Below, piece after piece: positions 5,118 through 5,521 of a stretch of 5,521 nt of DNA (the stretch's first letter is position 1; every line of letters begins with the position of its first letter). The stretch covers positions 1 through 5,521 of the forward strand of contig CABSMN010000096.1 of the NCBI GenBank assembly GCA_902478765.1, read 5' to 3'. The notes under the pieces were generated by a model. It saw only the letters and a list, made by a program, of their open reading frames with translations, ran no database searches and had not been told where the DNA came from. This DNA comes from an uncultured Collinsella sp. (GTDB lineage Bacteria; Actinomycetota; Coriobacteriia; Coriobacteriales; Coriobacteriaceae). Position numbers and translations under genes: made by a program.

Positions 5118-5521
5118 ATGGCCGATTCCATTAACTACCAGCTTGCCAAGTTCGTTGCCAGCTATGGCAAGGTTTCGCAGATTCCCGAGTCCACCTGCCC
5201 CGAGGTGAGCTTCGTCGGCCGCTCCAACGTGGGCAAGTCATCGATCATGAACAAGCTTTTTGGCCGCAAAAACCTGGTCAAGGTTTCGAGCACGCCGGGC
5301 AAGACGAGCAACATCAACTTCTTTGAGGCTGACGACGTGCACTTCGTCGACCTGCCGGGCTATGGTTTCGCCCGTCGTTCCAAGGCCGAGCGCGACCGTT
5401 GGGCCGAGCTCATCGGCGACTTCTTCGACTCCGAGCGCAGCTTTAACCTGGTTGTATCGCTGGTGGACATTCGCCACGACCCGAGCAAGCTCGACCATGA
5501 CATGATCGACTACCTGCAGGG
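5118..5521 (+). CDS. engB: Ribosome biogenesis GTPase EngB/YsxC (YihA family), 5' part cut by window edge
   Basis: EngB is a small, usually essential GTPase that helps assemble the large ribosomal subunit. The 134 complete codons visible show the P-loop G1 as GRSNVGKSS (residues 34-42), G2 within STPGKT (58-63, switch Thr63) and G3 as DLPGYG (78-83), the order and spacing typical of the family. The following helix region (RSKAERDRW) and VDIRHDPSKLD also fit. The G4 (TKxD) and G5 motifs lie beyond the edge, so about one third is missing. AAGGAG (5107-5112) five bases before the ATG makes the start secure. The gene begins 42 bases after the nucleosidase stop with no clear terminator between, so one operon is likely. 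Confidence 0.95.
   Translation, partial: MADSINYQLAKFVASYGKVSQIPESTCPEVSFVGRSNVGKSSIMNKLFGRKNLVKVSSTPGKTSNINFFEADDVHFVDLPGYGFARRSKAERDRWAELIGDFFDSERSFNLVVSLVDIRHDPSKLDHDMIDYLQ

Noticed and set aside
1..5521. CRISPR array, tRNA or rRNA genes, insertion sequence or prophage genes
   Set aside because: I saw no regularly spaced repeats, no tRNA-like cloverleaf in the non-coding gaps and no transposase or phage-like proteins on either strand. The Tn5 mosaic end at 18-36 belongs to the sequencing adapter, not to a genomic transposon.

Overview
This window looks like chromosomal DNA of an anaerobic or facultatively anaerobic, GC-rich Gram-positive bacterium. The GC-rich coding, the GTG and ATG starts behind AGGAG-type sites, the glycyl-radical activating enzyme, the DegV protein and the overall protein style suggest a gut actinobacterium of the class Coriobacteriia, and Collinsella or a relative is my best guess. 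That placement is inference from memory, not from a search. All six recognisable genes lie on the + strand. None looks horizontally acquired.

The first ~36 bases are not biological: positions 4-36 match the Illumina Nextera (Tn5) read-1 adapter at 31 of 33 positions, so this is a contig end with adapter carry-over. It runs straight into the 3' part of a GH32 sucrose-6-phosphate hydrolase/invertase gene (37-684), whose catalytic N-terminal part is missing. An AT-richer gap of 277 bases (685-961) holds a promoter-like site, a pair of 7-bp direct repeats and a leader hairpin. It is followed by a DegV/FakB-family fatty-acid-binding gene (962-1816), which ends in a GC-rich terminator-like hairpin. 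Next comes pflA (2005-2823), a radical SAM activase without its usual pflB neighbour.

The 316-base gap 2824-3139 is the most structured non-coding part of the window. It holds a GGGGACAGAC-type element with alternative stem-loops, then a 25-bp imperfect palindrome (2915-2981) with a nested hairpin in its loop, then a promoter-like site. After it come a membrane-anchored class A beta-lactamase/penicillin-binding-protein-like serine hydrolase (3140-4258), a 5'-methylthioadenosine/S-adenosylhomocysteine nucleosidase (4338-5075), and the 5' part of the ribosome-assembly GTPase gene engB/ysxC (5118 to the window edge). The nucleosidase and engB genes are only 42 bases apart and are probably co-transcribed.

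The genes are mostly unrelated housekeeping and metabolic functions: sugar use, exogenous fatty acid use, fermentation, cell envelope, methyl cycle and ribosome biogenesis. I see no multi-gene defence, mobile or biosynthetic system. The items most worth following are the palindrome and repeat region after pflA and the structured degV leader.
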